A stretch of DNA of 64,000 nt from NCBI RefSeq assembly GCF_028858725.1, contig NC_084760.1, positions 77,754,367-77,818,366 on the forward strand. Reading direction: 5' to 3'. The notes below the pieces were generated by a model, which did not search any database, had not been told where the DNA came from, and was given only the letters and a program-made list of their open reading frames with translations. The position numbers and the translations under genes were made by a program. This stretch comes from Colius striatus (taxonomy: Eukaryota; Chordata; Aves; Coliiformes; Coliidae). Shown piece by piece: positions 13,501 through 28,500 of this stretch (within the stretch, counting starts at the first letter, position 1; the number at the start of each line of letters is the position of its first letter).

Positions 13501-16500
13501 TAGAGTGGGCCAGGACAGCATGTGCTTGTCCTACCAGTCCAGCATCTCGCTTCTCACTGGAAGCAGCACAGCCCTGAGCTCAGTGACTACCAAACACACC
13601 CAAAGAGACAGACCTCGAGTAATAGGATCCCTTTCATCACACACATGGGAGCTGAAACATTTAAGTGGATCTGAAAATGCCCCTTTCTAACAGGCTCCTG
13701 CCAAGGACAGAGCCTTGAGTTCTCCAGTATGTAACTGTATTGTTACCTCACAAAATCGCTCTGTGAGCCTGTCAAAATCCCAGTGATGCCAGTTACCCTG
13801 CGACAGATTCCTCCTTTATAAATCTGGAAACTGTGTTATTCAGGACTCCCCTTTCCTGCCTTCTCTTGCTCCCTTCTCTGGCTGCCCCAGATGTACACAC
13901 CACAAGTGACGTGTGAGAGGTACTGCAAGGTAACAACAGCCTGAGGGTATGCTGATTTCAACAGCAGCCAGTGCTTCAGGAGGCTGGTGTTCACGTTCAG
14001 CAAAATCAGCTTAATTGAACATTGAAGAGAGAACGACAACAGAATGCGATGAGAGCTGGGACTGCCCTGGTGGTGACTGGAGAGGTGGCCTTGTAGGGGC
14101 TGAGGGTAGAGCAGAGATGTTAGTTGAGAAACGATTAACTGGGTGGCAGATTTACACCAGTGGAGGTGGGGGAGGCAATCCCAGCCCAAGCTCCCATTGG
14201 CTTTGATGGACTCTTGTAGGCCAGGCCAATGAACATTCAGAAGGCTCCATTTTCCCCAGTGCCATTCCCCACTGTGAACAGTCAGGAACAGTACTTGGGC
14301 ACCTGCACCAGCCTGTGCTCCCGCTGGCTTCACTGGGAGTACATGCTCTGAGCATTCCACACATTTATCACAGTTTGGCTTTCAGAGATTCTTAAGTCAA
14401 CGTAAATGATTTCAAGTCAACTTGACCCACCTTATAAGAGCAAGTATATTGTCAAGAAGCTTCAGGACCTGCTCAGTGCAGGGGTTACGGTAGATTGGGC
14501 TTCCACTGGGCATGTATCCCACCAAGAATCCTCCAGCTTTTGCCTCCTCAGTAGCAGCAGGCCAACGAGCTCGTTTCACAACCCCCAGAATGGTGTACAC
14601 ACAAAAGCTTATCTGCAGCAAGAGATGTGGACATGGTGTTTCTTAGCCAGAGAACAAACGGTTTTCAGAGAAACCCATCATCATCCCATCTCAAAGTGAA
14701 TGCTCGAGAATGATCCCTATCAGGTGATGCAAACAAACTCTGGTGGGTTTGCTGCCAAGAAAACGCAGCAAATGCTTATGCTGCCTTCCATCACCTTCAG
14801 TGACCTTTGGTCCCTCACTGTTAGACAATGCATCCATGCATACGGTCTTGTGAGTATGCAAGCAACCAGGGTGGGCTGCCCCATAAAAGGAAGGGTCCAC
14901 ACCATCAGTTTCTCAACTCCTCCCCCTACTGGGATGGATGTACATATCTGTGGTGACACTACGGTCACACTGCATTTGCCCCACATCACAAGCACAGCTC
15001 TGTGGACTGCATTTCAGTCACACCTAGAAGTAGGAACTCCTGTTTGCAGTCTGTCCAAGAAGTGAAAACATTTCACCAGCAATTCAAGCAATACAAATCT
15101 CCTAGGATGAATTTTACTTATACTCCACGCTGCAGTCTCAGCACGATGCTTTCCATGCTGCCTGGCTCAAAAAGTACAACTCACCGCATTGTATTTCCAA
15201 AAGTCATGGGAGCCAATGCCTTCCCCAAAACCAGACTCTCCTACAGAAAGAGGGAATAGTGTGCCTTGCTCCACTGAGTAATCTGGTTTTGCATGGCCTA
15301 CACGCTCATAACTGCAGTTTAGAGAGGAAAAAGCCAGCCTGTTACTCTGCAATCTGAAAAACCTACTGATCTGCACCCTAAAGTAGTAGATGATCAGGAG
15401 ATACCTTGTATGGAACCACAAGAGAAATGGGAATGGAAGGAGGCAAATTCCATCTTGCTAAGGATTACACCTCTCCTGTTAGTGATACTCACTCTAGAGC
15501 GGTTCAGGCCACTCGGATCTTCCAAGACCGGATCGGTAATTTTGTTGTCTGCACCCACATAGGAGATAAAGGCTTCAGGATCTGAGAGGACTCTGGCAGC
15601 AGGAAAAGATAGCAATGGGGATCATTGTTTGTATCAGGAAATATGAGCAGAGCTTTGCACTGGCAATAAACATCTTAACTACAGAGCGGGCTGGAGAGAC
15701 TAGCTAGTGCTAGCTCCCACTAGTATGCGGGAACGTGACAAAAAGCACCAGAGATGTGGGCACTCTCCAAACATCTCCATTACTCCTAGGCCACAATGAC
15801 CTCTGAATGTCTTACGAAGAGACTCAAACAGATTTCCCTGATGGGAAAATTCTTGTGCGTGCCCATCTGCCCAGGGCTGCAGGACATCTCAGCTTCGGCA
15901 AAGACAGCTCAGCTTCCTAGCTGCTCCCAGAGATGAGCAAAGACATCTTTTATTTCCCATTTTCTGCAAATGCTTTGAGCATGCTGGGAAGTGTTCCTCT
16001 ATCACCTGAAGCAACTCTTACCTAGCAATTTTCAACTAACAAACTGCATTTAGACTCAGCTGGCAGTTTGTGACCTGCAGGAGAGCTGTTAGCACAATGA
16101 CTGCCCAGAGCATGGGAGGTGCACAAGGCATCCCACTACTCTCATCTGGTTTGAGCATTCCCTTGTCGGGTGCGACATTACCTCTGTGACACCTCCAGCT
16201 CAAAGCTCAGAAAAAGGACCAGTACCTCTGCATCTCTGGAGAGAGCCACAAGCCAGCAACAGGAGCCATGAGCTCCTCGAGGAAAGCTTTCTGCCGCTCA
16301 TAGTCCTTGAACTGGTTGCTGATAAGGACGAGGGCCTCCATAAGAGCACACTTCTCCATCTGTGTCAGGAGCAGCTCATTGGAGAGCAGCTGCTTCACGT
16401 GGCTGTACAACATCTCAAAGTTTGGCTAGAAAACACATCCAAGAGGAAGAGTGTCATGCATTTGCTGTGGAGGCAGAGGTGGGGTGTACTGTACTAGGTA

Positions 16501-19500
16501 GAACATATGGAGGAGCATGTATTAAGTTACCTTTTTTCTACATAGCCATCTCCATCTCACTCTCAAATCTCTCTGAATATTCAGCCCTAAAGAATTTCTT
16601 CCCCAACCCTCTGTCATCATCCCACATCCAGTTTAGTCTCTAGAATGGCTGAAATAAGCAGAGGAAATTTCTATCTTCTAGGCACTCATATCCCTTCCAG
16701 CAGCATCAACACCTCAGAATAGTTCTGGTGCTTTTATTTGCACAACGAAAGTACCTCACTCCTCTGGCTCTCAAGACCAGACTTGGGACTCTCCCATCTC
16801 TTTTCTCACAACTCAGCTAATGATGGTTCCTGTGGTTATCGCTGTCTCCAAGGGAATGGTTGAGTTTCTCCTCTACTCTCTCTAGTCACAACCACACCTC
16901 CCTGTAACTTTCTATAAGCATTAGCAATCACCCCCTCAGAAAAACTATCTGCACACAGTTTGGGGCAGCTCCGAGCCCTTGGCTTTCCCAGTGAGGATGT
17001 TCAGCTGTCCACGGGAAGAGGGAGCCAGTTCAAGGGCCAGTAGAGCGAGATAGAGAAGCTCGATAGTTCTTAGCAGCTACTGCAGAATGCAGAACTGGAA
17101 CCCCTAAATTACCCTAATTAGCATCCTCAATAGATGTCTTTGTTTAAACTAGCAATGTCCTATAGTACTCCCACAATCCCAGAGCTACTCCACACAAACC
17201 CCTCTACAGAAAGGAGTTCAGAGCTATGTGTGTTGCACACAGACTGTTTAGTTCAGCAAAACCAAACAAAACAGTGGCTCATGGATTTCAAACATGTTTG
17301 TTTTTTCCAGTCTCCTCAAGCTAATCCAGAAGACAAACACTCTCCTCTTACTCCTACATTCTGTCAAGCAACGGAAGAAAGTCTGGAGACTAGTCATTGC
17401 CCGTGTGTTCAGTTAAAGGAATCAACCGAGGCCACAAGTGACAAAATGGAAATTCAGCACACATTCCCAAAAAACGAATCTAGTGCTGTTTGCATCCTCC
17501 TCTTCTTTACCCCTTTTGCATTTAAATCATCACCCTTTCACTTATCTCATCACTTTACAATTCAGCTCTTCAGGCAGAAAATTTTTCTGGGGGTGGGATG
17601 AGAATAAGAGGGGTGCAGGGAATAAAGAACTTTGCCATTTGCATGGCAGGAATGTTCCTTGGAAAAAGATAAATCAGAGGCTGTAGCTAAGGAAGCTGAA
17701 GATCCCACAAAACCCATCTGAAATTGAGGCAAGAGACTCTTCATCATAGAGTTGAGTTGACATACCAGGACAAGTTGGGGGTAATCCCGACACATCTTTA
17801 TGATTGAGGAGCATGCATGCCTTCTCACATTCTTCACTGCTCGAGTTCTAGGAGCCTGGACAGACATAACAAACTTCAATGCAACAAAAAAAAGTTCAGA
17901 CAAATGCAGGGCATCTTCAAGAGACAAATGCATGACATACAGTTTTCTGCACTGTTGAGTACAGATCACAAAAGCTTTTCCATACCCCCCACCCCAAACA
18001 ATCATGCAACAGCTGAATTTATTTTGGAGCAGTAGCCAACTCACGAGGAGTGAGGATGCCAGCTCCTCTAGGAGTGAGGATGCCACGGATCTCACCATTT
18101 CAAGACTCCAAGCACTCCGTAGGTAGCTGGCAGCTTTAACAGCCATCTCTCACAGCCTGTATACCAACTACTGAAGAATATCCACAGCTAATGAAGGGAT
18201 TTCACTCTCAGGAAAGCCAGCACAGACCAGAGGACTAAGTGCACTGACCTTAGACCATGCCTGTGACTTTCTAAGTTTGTGAGCCAAGGCTTATTAGGCT
18301 ATGTCAGCCAAGAAGAAATCAGTTACATTACGACTTCCCAGCCCTTTCCAGGAGCACATCTATACTTGAAAAGTCTACTACAGCAGAGTGCTGAGACTCA
18401 GCATGCTCTCAAATGAAATATATGACTTCATCCAACTGTTACATAACTCATTAGTAGATGATAATTCAGACATACCTTACTTTCTTCTATAACTTCAAAG
18501 GTAACTGAAGCAAACAGCTGTGAGAAAAGGGAGAGGAAAAACACAAAACTCACTCATTTGTTACTATCTAGCACTCACACGTGCTTTGAGCTCAAGAAAT
18601 ACATAGGAGTTTAGTGCAATTTCATTAGAGTTGGTCAAGAACCCTTGGCTAAACTGAAAGATGAATCATCGGCCTAGTGAGGCCTTGAAATAAAACCTGC
18701 TGTTTACTGGCCAGAGTGTGCACTTAGTGTAAACATTTAAAGCTGGGAACTGCAAAATTTGGGTTATCTGACGTGTTTTTTTCTTGAAGACTCAGTCTCA
18801 GTTTTCCCCCCCTTTAACACAAAAGGCAGTCCTTCCCCGACAGTAATGCCAACGGGACTAACTCCTGCAGTTTAGTGCAAGGGGCCTGCACCCCCAAAAG
18901 CCTCCCAGATTTTGGCAGGGCCTTCAAGTACCTACCTTGGCGAGTACTTGTGGTAGGTATTCTGGTCGGTAAGTGACAAATGGGAAGAGAGCAGAGACAT
19001 TGGTGAGCACACAGGACAGGATGAGAGGATCCTTTGTTTCAAAATTAAGGACAAGCTGCAGCAGATCTATGCCATCATTCACTGGGATTTCCTACAAAGG
19101 CAGCAAAGGGAAAGAAGGAAAAAGGGAGGCCACGCTCAGTACTTCAGCCTGTAGCACGCATCCTACACCTCCTAGAGCTAGGCCACGGAGCTGCAGGCCT
19201 CACAGCTGAACACAGCTGCTCTCTAAGTAGAAAGAAAAGCAAAGCAACACATATTTGCTGAGAGAAAAGGACAGCAGTATTGCCATTGTTGGTAGGGCAG
19301 TCTTGAGGTGTCAATCTCAAGTCCCCATGCTACTGGTGGCAACAGCAGGAAGGGTAAGTTTTCTCTCAGTTTGCCTCCCAATTCTCCTCTTGACTCTACT
19401 ACAGTTTCCATGCTTGGGCAACTATGTCAACCCATATAATTATTTTACTCTGATTAGAATGATGAACTAAAGTGCATGAGCAGCATAATGTAATAAAAAA

Positions 19501-22500
19501 AAATGTCAGTCTACATCAGAATTAGAAAAAAAATGCCCTCGTTCTGATTTGCCTGCTGCTGAACAAACAGCAGAGAGAAACCATTTCTGATCTCCTACTC
19601 CCCGGGCACGAGTTTTCTTTTGTTTAGTCAAAAGTTGTTTTCTGGGTTTTGTTTGTTTTGCTTTTTTTTTTTTAAGAAATCTAAGCAGAGGATAATTAAA
19701 GGAATAAACTTTGGAAATTTCCACTTTAACAGTCCTCTTCCCCTCTAGGAAGGCACTATGTCAAAGCATGCCACATGAGTGCTCTCCTGTGACTTCTCAT
19801 GGCACGACATCCAGAACCAAGACGTGCTTGAGAGTAAGCCAGTATGAGGAGTTTGGTCCGTCCCATCTAAGGAAAGGTCACTGCTCCTCATGGGAATTAC
19901 TCACTAAACAATCTGGAGTTAATTGGTTACTACAAACTTTTCAAGGACAACATAGCTGAAACATCCCCCCCCAGCTCAGGTCAAACCCAGAACAAGCCAG
20001 GAGACAGGCAAGAGCATCGGATCCACATACATCTTTATCCAGGGTTCGAAACATCTGGCTGATGACGCTTTCTGAGAAGAAGGTCATGGCATCCCACTGC
20101 ACAAAGGATGGAGAGAAGATGGAGCAGAGCCCTTCGCCTGTCTTAGCTGAAAGGAAGAGAATAATGAAGCTCTCACCAAGCTTCTCCCCACACACAGAGC
20201 AGCAGACTGGTAAGTTCACCTTAGCACACGCTAGCACTGACACAGCTCACCCTGCAGATGCCTGGCAGGGATGTGCTAGGAGCAATTAAGTACTCCCATC
20301 TCATTGGCCTCACTCAAGTGGAGGCTCCTGATACACAAGTCTGACCTTTTTGATATTATAGGGAGCAACACCAACAAATCACAGAAAAGAAGGGAGACCC
20401 AGACTCAACATTGCAGGCAAGACTGCCCTCACTGTGACTCTGCAGAACACCAAGAGGCTTTCCTTCACAGGAGGAAAGCTAGGTGACTGACAGAGGGATT
20501 TGCCAGACAGGCAGAACTTCCCTGGACAAAAACAATCATGATGTTATGGAGATAACAAGGCCCAAATAATTGTAAAATTGTATGAGAGGGACAACTTCAA
20601 CTCTTCTGCAGAGAGATTTGGGGGAGGGAAAGGAGAAGCCAAGGGATTTACATCAGCTACTCCATAGGTAATGGAATAGCTGAGGGTTAGCTGAGGTAAT
20701 AGCTGAGGCTGCAGAGGGTTAAGTTTGGGGAGAGGTGGGTTTGAATTGATTTTAACTTGCAAAGACCCAAAACACTTGAAAACTTAGTGCTGAGTCTTGC
20801 CCTCCAACCTTTAAAAAAAGGATATGGGGAAAAAAAGCAAAGAATTTGTCTGCAGTTAAAAAAATCAAACCCCATATCCCTATTTTTTTTTCAAATAACT
20901 CACAGTTCATGGGCCCAGTGTCAACAGGAGACGTGAGCTGGTACTTCAGCCATTCCCCAGCCATTTGGAAGCCAGTACGAGGGTCCAGACGACACGCCAT
21001 CCTCATCACCTCTCCCTGCTGGGCTCGGAAAGCTGCAAAAAAGTCAGACACCATGCAACAAGCTGAGGCTGCAAATGTTCTGTTCCCTGAAGCTCACCTG
21101 CAGCTTCACGGGCCTGGGAACATTACAGAGTGTTTCCCTGGCAACAGCTGTGTAGTGTGCTCACATACACAGTCAAGTAAACTAGATGTAACAGCATGGG
21201 CAATTTTGGAAGAGATCTAAATGGACTAAGAATGATGGATTAGCATATGGATCAAGAACACCGATTATCATAAAAAGAAGTACAATTAAAATGCAGTATG
21301 AACTATGAAAACCTACATTAAACCCAACTTTACTACAATTGTGCTTCTATTTCACATTTTAAAAATCCTTCAAGCTATACCATGTTTGCTGCTTGCAAAG
21401 CATTTTGAGATACTGAAACAGAAAAGCAGCATTAGATTACTATTTCCTTCAGCTAAACAGACTTTTTCTGGATTGTTCAATTCAACCCAGTTAGGATTTT
21501 AGGCTGAAGAGCTAATGCAAACTCAACAAACCCAAAGAAGTCTTGTTTCCAATTTCAAAGATCTTAAAAGCAAAGTACACAACATTCTGTATCAAAATAT
21601 TACAGTACTTGATCAGACAACCTGCTTCTGCACGGAGGTTGGACTAGATGATCTCTAAAAAGTCCCTTCCAACCCCTACCACTCTGTGATTCTATGATTC
21701 TGTGAAGAGTCAGCTCTGCTGGCTACAAGTGCAACTCATGTTTTGTAAAAAAGTTGGGTTTTCAAGTAACTTCATCAGTTTAATTTTCTTATATACACAA
21801 TATACCTTCAATATCATTTAACTCCCTAAAACTATTACAAATTCTGGCTTTGTGCATTTAGCTACTTTTTCATTTCCATCCAAATAGACTTATTACACTA
21901 AGCAAGAAACAAACTATTTAATACGCAATAAAAAAGTATCCCTTAAAATCTTCAAATATAAATAGTAAGAATTTGAGTAATTTGTTAAGCATATCCTCCC
22001 AGCCACCAAGTGAGTAACACACTGTACCAGCCAGTGAGAATCAACCTCGGCTTTGGGAAGTACAAGAACAAAGGAAAAATTAAATCATTAATATCCAGGG
22101 TTTCCTGTTTGCTGGCTTAAGATCATGACTAAATGTGGCTATTTTAAATGCTCAACCTTAGCTGTTGGTACTGAACCAGAAACGTCATAGCACGGCCAAG
22201 AGAGATTTTCTTTCTTTCTGGAATGACATTTAAAGTCTTTAGTAAGCTGCCTTCCTCTCCTAACCTTAGCTGGACTTCAGGCTGTTGCATTTATCCCTCT
22301 AGGTGACCAAGAGGCACATTTTCTTTTACACTAGGTAGCAAATTCTACTTGGTCACCTATGTGGCCAGAAAGTAAAATAGCAAAAAGTAAGTAAACTGAA
22401 AGGCCTGGACTGCCACAGGATAATCCTAGATGAATTCAACTCCAAGATCCAGGCTGAAAGAGTCAAGCCACAAATGCAAGCTGCCAAGCCAAGATCGCAG

Positions 22501-25500
22501 GCTCCAAGATCAGCCAGTAACTGGAAGTAAGAGGAAAGGCACAGACAACAGCATCCACACAAGGATGATGGCTACTTACAGTTGAAGAAGGCATTGAAGT
22601 CCTCATCGCTGTCAAAATCAAAGCGAGAGTATTCGCAGCTGGGGCTGTCTGTTTTAGAGGGAAAGCCCACCTGGAGACAGAGCAGACAAGGTCAGGAAGG
22701 AAGTCACCTGTCACAGCTAACACCAGCCTCAAGCAGATGATGACTGGAGGCAAGGAGCAGACAGTAAAATGCTGGGCTGGAGCCGTTTGCTCCTTTGCCT
22801 GGAGATCATGTTAGACACAACAAAAATGCCGTTTCTCCCCTGCAATCCAGAGGCCACGTTCCCTAAGGCACCTTCTGACAGCTCACTGGGCTGGGGCTCC
22901 CACATACCTTGACCAGGTTGGTCATCGATGCACGGAGATACTTGGGGATCATCGCCAGCAGCAAAGGGTCACGGGACAGAACCTCGTGCCGAAAAAGGGC
23001 TCCCCACGTGATCTGGGTGGAGGAGCGCAGGAACTGCGGTGAAGGAGAGAACACAGGGCAACTGAGAAAGATTCCAGCACTGCAACCTTCGCTGCGAACA
23101 TTAAGTGTTGCTATCAGAAAGCAGCAGTAAGTTACACTGACTATTCAGTTGGGGCCAAGGCACCTTGCTGGCGCAACCCAAACTTCCAGGATGGCAGGAA
23201 GTCTCTGATACTAGGGCTGAGTAAATATTCTGCACTTTCCACTCAGCACCTCTGAGTCAGGCACTGCTCCCAATGGAGTGGTAACAGGGGAGAAACCACT
23301 CAACCTTCCAGGTCTTCAGCTGAAACAGAGAGCCTGGAGAGCAGTATTTGGCAGTTGAAGTCCTGCAGTCTACCATAGGTTAGCTCAGTTACGCATTCAC
23401 ACTTAGAGAGACACATGTGAGACTCTGAGCCCTTTACATACCTGGCTGGGATGGGTTGTGAAGGCTAAAAACGACTCAAGGTATTTTCCGAAGTTAGCTG
23501 GCGTTTCGACATCACACTCTGAACCCTATTAGGAAGATAAACAAGTTCAGACAAAATGTCAGCTCCCTGTCATGCTGGGCTCAGGAGTGGCATGTCTCTC
23601 AACTAAGCAGGAGCACTACATCCAAAGCCACTGACTGTAAAGTAGCAGAGACCGAAGTATGAAAGGACTGTGATTTTTTAATGAAATCAGCATAGCCTGA
23701 GGACCAGCCTGGGGGTGCTGCAAACAGCACTGCTCTCAATCAAGATAAAAGCGTTACTTCACAGATACTGGAGTTCCCTTAAAACTGAATTCTTCACCAC
23801 TGCTGCTGCTGTGAGTCACAACTGTGCTCCCACTGGTTGAAGCCCAGCTGGCAGTACCCAAGTGGAGCAGTTCACAACTGAAGAACTCCACAAGCAGATA
23901 CACTTAAATGATCTCACTCCTCTCCCTCCAAATGTTTCCTGTACTTAGCATATGGACATCTCTTACCAATAACTTTCTAGGCTGTCTGTCAGGAAAATAA
24001 GTTTTGGCCAGAGCCATAAACTCTAGGTTTTGTTGCTCCTCACTGACCATACCGTGGCCTAGAGCCCTCGAGATCCCTGGTGCAGAGCTGTACAGCTCAG
24101 TGCTGCCTCTCCTGAGTGAAACGTGGGTGACAGGACTCACATCCTCCTCTCATTACTTCATTACAGACTAACAGCTCCCACTGCCTAACAGCAAGTCACT
24201 GAAAGCAGTAACAGATCCTTTGTTTGCTGTCCATTCTTTTTAGGGAGAAATTCTTGAAGGTCTTTTCCTTTCCCTTCATGTGACAATTTACTTTGCTGTA
24301 TCACTTGCCCGGGCCAGCCGCCTCAGTCTCCCCACAAACAGCAGCTCTCAATAAGCCTGCTTTCTTTACTCTAGAAGCACTGTGCTGAATGGAGGGAGCA
24401 ACCATGGAATCCAGCATGGCATGCAAAGTATCAATACCTATCCTCATTTCCATATTGACACAAAGCATCACAGAATCACAGGAACAAAACCTGGATCTTC
24501 CTTCAGCTTGAGACAATCCTGGTAGAACTCAGTTATTTTTAATAGGGGAATTTAAAAGGCTTCTAGCCTAAGAGTAATTCCCTGGAGTAGTTTCTTTGTA
24601 GCAGTTGACAGCAAGGGACTTGATCAATTTTCAGTGAAGCTTCAGCATTTTACAGAGGTTATAGAAGACATCACTGGATGACAGCAGAGGCCTGGATTCA
24701 GTCAGGGTCCCTCCATTCCACATTCCTAAGACTTGGCAGCATACAGTCAGCCCACTTGCAAGCTTGCCTTTTCCAAGTGTGTGGAGAGAATCCTACAGCT
24801 ACCAAATATGCAGAGAACTCTAGTCCTACCTTAGATCAGTTTTGCCTCAGCCCCAAAACTAGCCTTGCTAGGGTTGCTGCTGGTATTAGTAGAGACTTAC
24901 TAGCAACGCACAGAGCTGGCTGCCCAAAGCACACAGAACTTGGCAAAGTCTCTTCAAGAAAACGTAGTGCTTCTCCACCAGGCCTTCTCCATCTGCTGTC
25001 CTGAGAATGAGGGCAGGGGGGAAAACAGGATCATGGTTATGCATTGTCATGGTTTAAACCCAGACATAGCAACTAGCCACTATGCAGCTGCTCCCTCTTC
25101 TCCTCCTCCTCCCTCTAGGAAGGGGGCTGAGTATTGGGAGAAAAAACCCAAACCTCATGGATTGAGATAAAACCAGTGCAACAACTAAATTAAACTAAAA
25201 TATAAACCCAACAATAATACTATAATAATAGCAGAAGAGGAACACCACCCAAGAAAAGAAGCAATACAGGATACAGTTGCTCAGCACTCACTGACTGATG
25301 CCCAGACTCTCCCTGAGCAGTGATCTGCCCCTCCCCACCAACTGCCCCCAGTTTCTATCCTGGGAATGACATCCCATGCTATGGAATAGCCCTTGGGCTA
25401 GTTCAGGTCAGCTGTCCTGGCCACGCTCCCTCCCAGCTTCTTGTGCACCTCCTTGCTGACAGAGAGTGGGAAACTGAAAAATCCCTCATTTAAAATAAGC

Positions 25501-28500
25501 ACTATGTAGCAAGAACTGAAACATCAGTGTGTTATCAACATTATTCTCACATGAAATCCCAAACCCAGCCCTGTATCAGCTACCAGGGAGAAGATTAACT
25601 ATCTCAGTTGAAACTGGGACACTGAAGCTACAGGTAACAGACATACTGCTGTCAATCTGGTAGATAAAAAGAGGACTAGAACACTTACATTTTACTAGAG
25701 TGGGACTTTCTTTGCTATTATGAAGAAGTAATACTTTATGGGCATCTAAAACCTCTGAAAATGCCTCTCTGAAAGGGTTCCTTCTGATCAATCTCAGGCT
25801 AAAAGAAAGCTGTGAAGCTGTGACATCGTCACCACTTTGTCCTTCGACTATGGGACTTGGAAAAAACTTGCAGTATTTCAAGTTTAGAAAAAGAAATGGC
25901 GCTTTTGGTCTCTCCTAACCCAGACCCAGCTTCCTGCAGTTAAGCCATTTGTATGTGTTTTTGTGTAAAACTGCAGCAGCAGGATGGCACTCACTGGGCA
26001 GCAGAGAGGATGTAGTGCATGGCAACGTCTCCAAACAAGACCATCAGAGGCTTCCGATCCTCCAGCTTACCCTATGTGTTAAAGACACCAATTAGAACAT
26101 AACTATTCATTCCCATCTACATAGCTATTTATTCCCACTTGCAAGAGAAATTAGGAGATCCCTAGTTGTCTTCCCATCCAGGTAAGGCCTTACAGTCCAA
26201 TGATTTCAGTAAAAATTTGCCAAAAAAAAACCCCCAACCTGAGATATTCCTGATCTCAATAAATTTCCCCAATCAATCCCACCACAGAACTTTAAACAGG
26301 GCAGACTTGCCAGTTACTTAAGTGCAGCTGCTAAACAGCCTTGATACTAAGCTGCTTGTGAACTTATGGGTCAAATCACCTGTTTAGATTCTGCAGCTGT
26401 TTCTCTGAGCTGCCAGATGACACAACTGGTAACTGTATTTCCCACTTCACAGTTGTAGAAAGTGGGAGAGGGATAAGGTGGATGGGGATCTCCCACTTCA
26501 AAACTGGTAGGCGAGGTGAGCACCGAAGCTGGAGAGGGTTCCAAGAGCTGTTGTCAGCTGTGTCAGCATGACTTTCACGTCAAATATTATTAACATAAGC
26601 AGCCAGATTTGAGTTTTGTTTCTTAAATAAAAGGCCAAAGATATTATTGCTCGATCTGAAGAATTACATAGGAGAATAGGAGAAAAAACAGGGGAGCCTG
26701 AGGAGCTGAAGAGGAAGAACTCACTTTCCTGCTGACAGCAATCAGGAGACACTCCGCTGCTCCTAATTGGAGCTCAGGCTCGTTTAAAAGCAGACACAAC
26801 ATCTCCAAGAGTTTGCAGTTGTCTGCTGTGATGTGGCTCAGGGCCACCCAGTCAATGTAGCCAGCCAAGGTGTTGAGTGCTGCTATCCCCACGCGGCAGT
26901 TTGCCTGGGCCTGTGAACAGAGAGGAGCCAAGAGGTCAGAGGCAGACGGAAACACCAATCTCCACCTAAAGCCATCCACTCCCTGGAAGAAGAGTACCAG
27001 GAACCACCCTGAGATGCTTGGACCCTTCTGCTGCTACTCCTCATTTGTCTCTTCTCAGGGAGCCTGTATTATGGGTGAACAAATCCATCTATAAATGACA
27101 CCTGCAGCTAACAGACTCCAAAGCCTGGGAAAAGGCTAGTTCTAAGCTATCTTAGTCTTAAGAACGACTAATGCACTAACTCCCACATAGCTCCACTCAC
27201 CTTTGGCTCCTGAGCCAGATCAGTCTTCTGAAAAAGAAAACAAGAGATGGTTAAGTGAGTAGCTACAGCACTACTTCCACTCAGCCACCACCAGGAACAC
27301 CTGTTTTTGATAACACTGCCAGACGCAGCTTCACAGAGCAGCTCCCCAGAGAAAGGGGCTGCACCACAGTCCCCTGCTCAAGACACTGCTTGAGGCCATC
27401 ACAACCACCTCTGGAGCCCCCTAGAAGGTAAGGCAACAGGACTTTGGATTGCGAATTAAGCCACGATTTCCTTCTCATTCAAAAGATGACACTCCAGTTA
27501 GCAGGCACTGGGGAAACACAAGGGATGAGAAGGAAAGGCATTTCAGTCCTTCCTCACAGCTTGCACAGGGTTGCTTCCCAGGAAGAAACTTTTCAGCATT
27601 TCAAGCACCTTGCATCCAAAAGCCAGACCCTGAAAGATACTGGTGGCTTTTCTATACAGAGACTAATGTCTGCAAAGGGTGATTTGTCTATGGTCAGAAA
27701 GGCAGCTGGAGAGAGAGCTTACAGCCTGACTCCCCATTTCCAAACAGTGCAGGAATGCACAGCTTGTACCCTCTTGTCCCTCAGACACTCAGGGTTGATT
27801 TGTTTCCAGATGCAAAGAGACCAGAAGCATTTCTTTCCACTGCAAGGTTTTGGTTTGGCAATTCTGTCCATCAATGTACTCAGTGCAGTGCTTTTAAATG
27901 AACCTGGTTGTGTCCCAAAGGTTTAACAGCCGAGCCCCCATCCAGAACTGCACACTTCTATGCACTGCAGACTATTATGGTCTTGGGGAACTGCCCATCG
28001 CCTCCCCCAGTCTTGATGCACAGACTGAACACCCAACCCTCAGGAATTACCCTGTGCACAAACATCCCAACAGATCTGCTAACCTGTGGAGTGGTGAGGG
28101 CTTCTTGCTCCTGGGGTGCTCCAACCTTGCCAATCAGAAAGATTCCACTGTTAGCAGAAGCAGACACACTTCAGAGCCTCAAGCACTGCAAGTCAAACCT
28201 TACCTGGAAATGCATTTCAACCAGACTACAAAATGCACCAGGGTCTCCCACCCACCACCATGAAGAGAGAGCTGCCTGCTCTACAAGTGGGTTTGTTCAG
28301 CCTGTCAGTGCATCAGGAAAACGAACAGGGGTCAGGCAGGAGAAGGTTTTTCCCTGCCTCCTGCTTTCACATAACTGGATTTCAGTTCACAGAAAACAAG
28401 AATGGGAGCTGCACAACACACAACTTATTTCTAGATTGGTTTCTCAGTTTTGTTTCACTCTCAAATCCACTTCCTACTCACAGGGACAGACTGGGGTAGA

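Larger units (their letters stand above)
16426..24900 (-). other. XPO5 introns 9-17, mostly unique sequence
   Basis: Between the XPO5 exons listed in the gene entry the introns here hold ordinary AT-richer sequence. The only elements recognised are a short tandem duplication at 18046-18085, a CR1 tail at 21611-21704 and a T-rich tract at 19640-19674. Nothing else could be named in the stretches 16426-17765, 19092-20030, 21705-22579 and 23526-24900. Confidence 0.6.

Noticed and set aside
25045-25621. Possible complete provirus around the LTR
   Set aside because: No second LTR or internal retroviral region lies nearby; it is a solo LTR.
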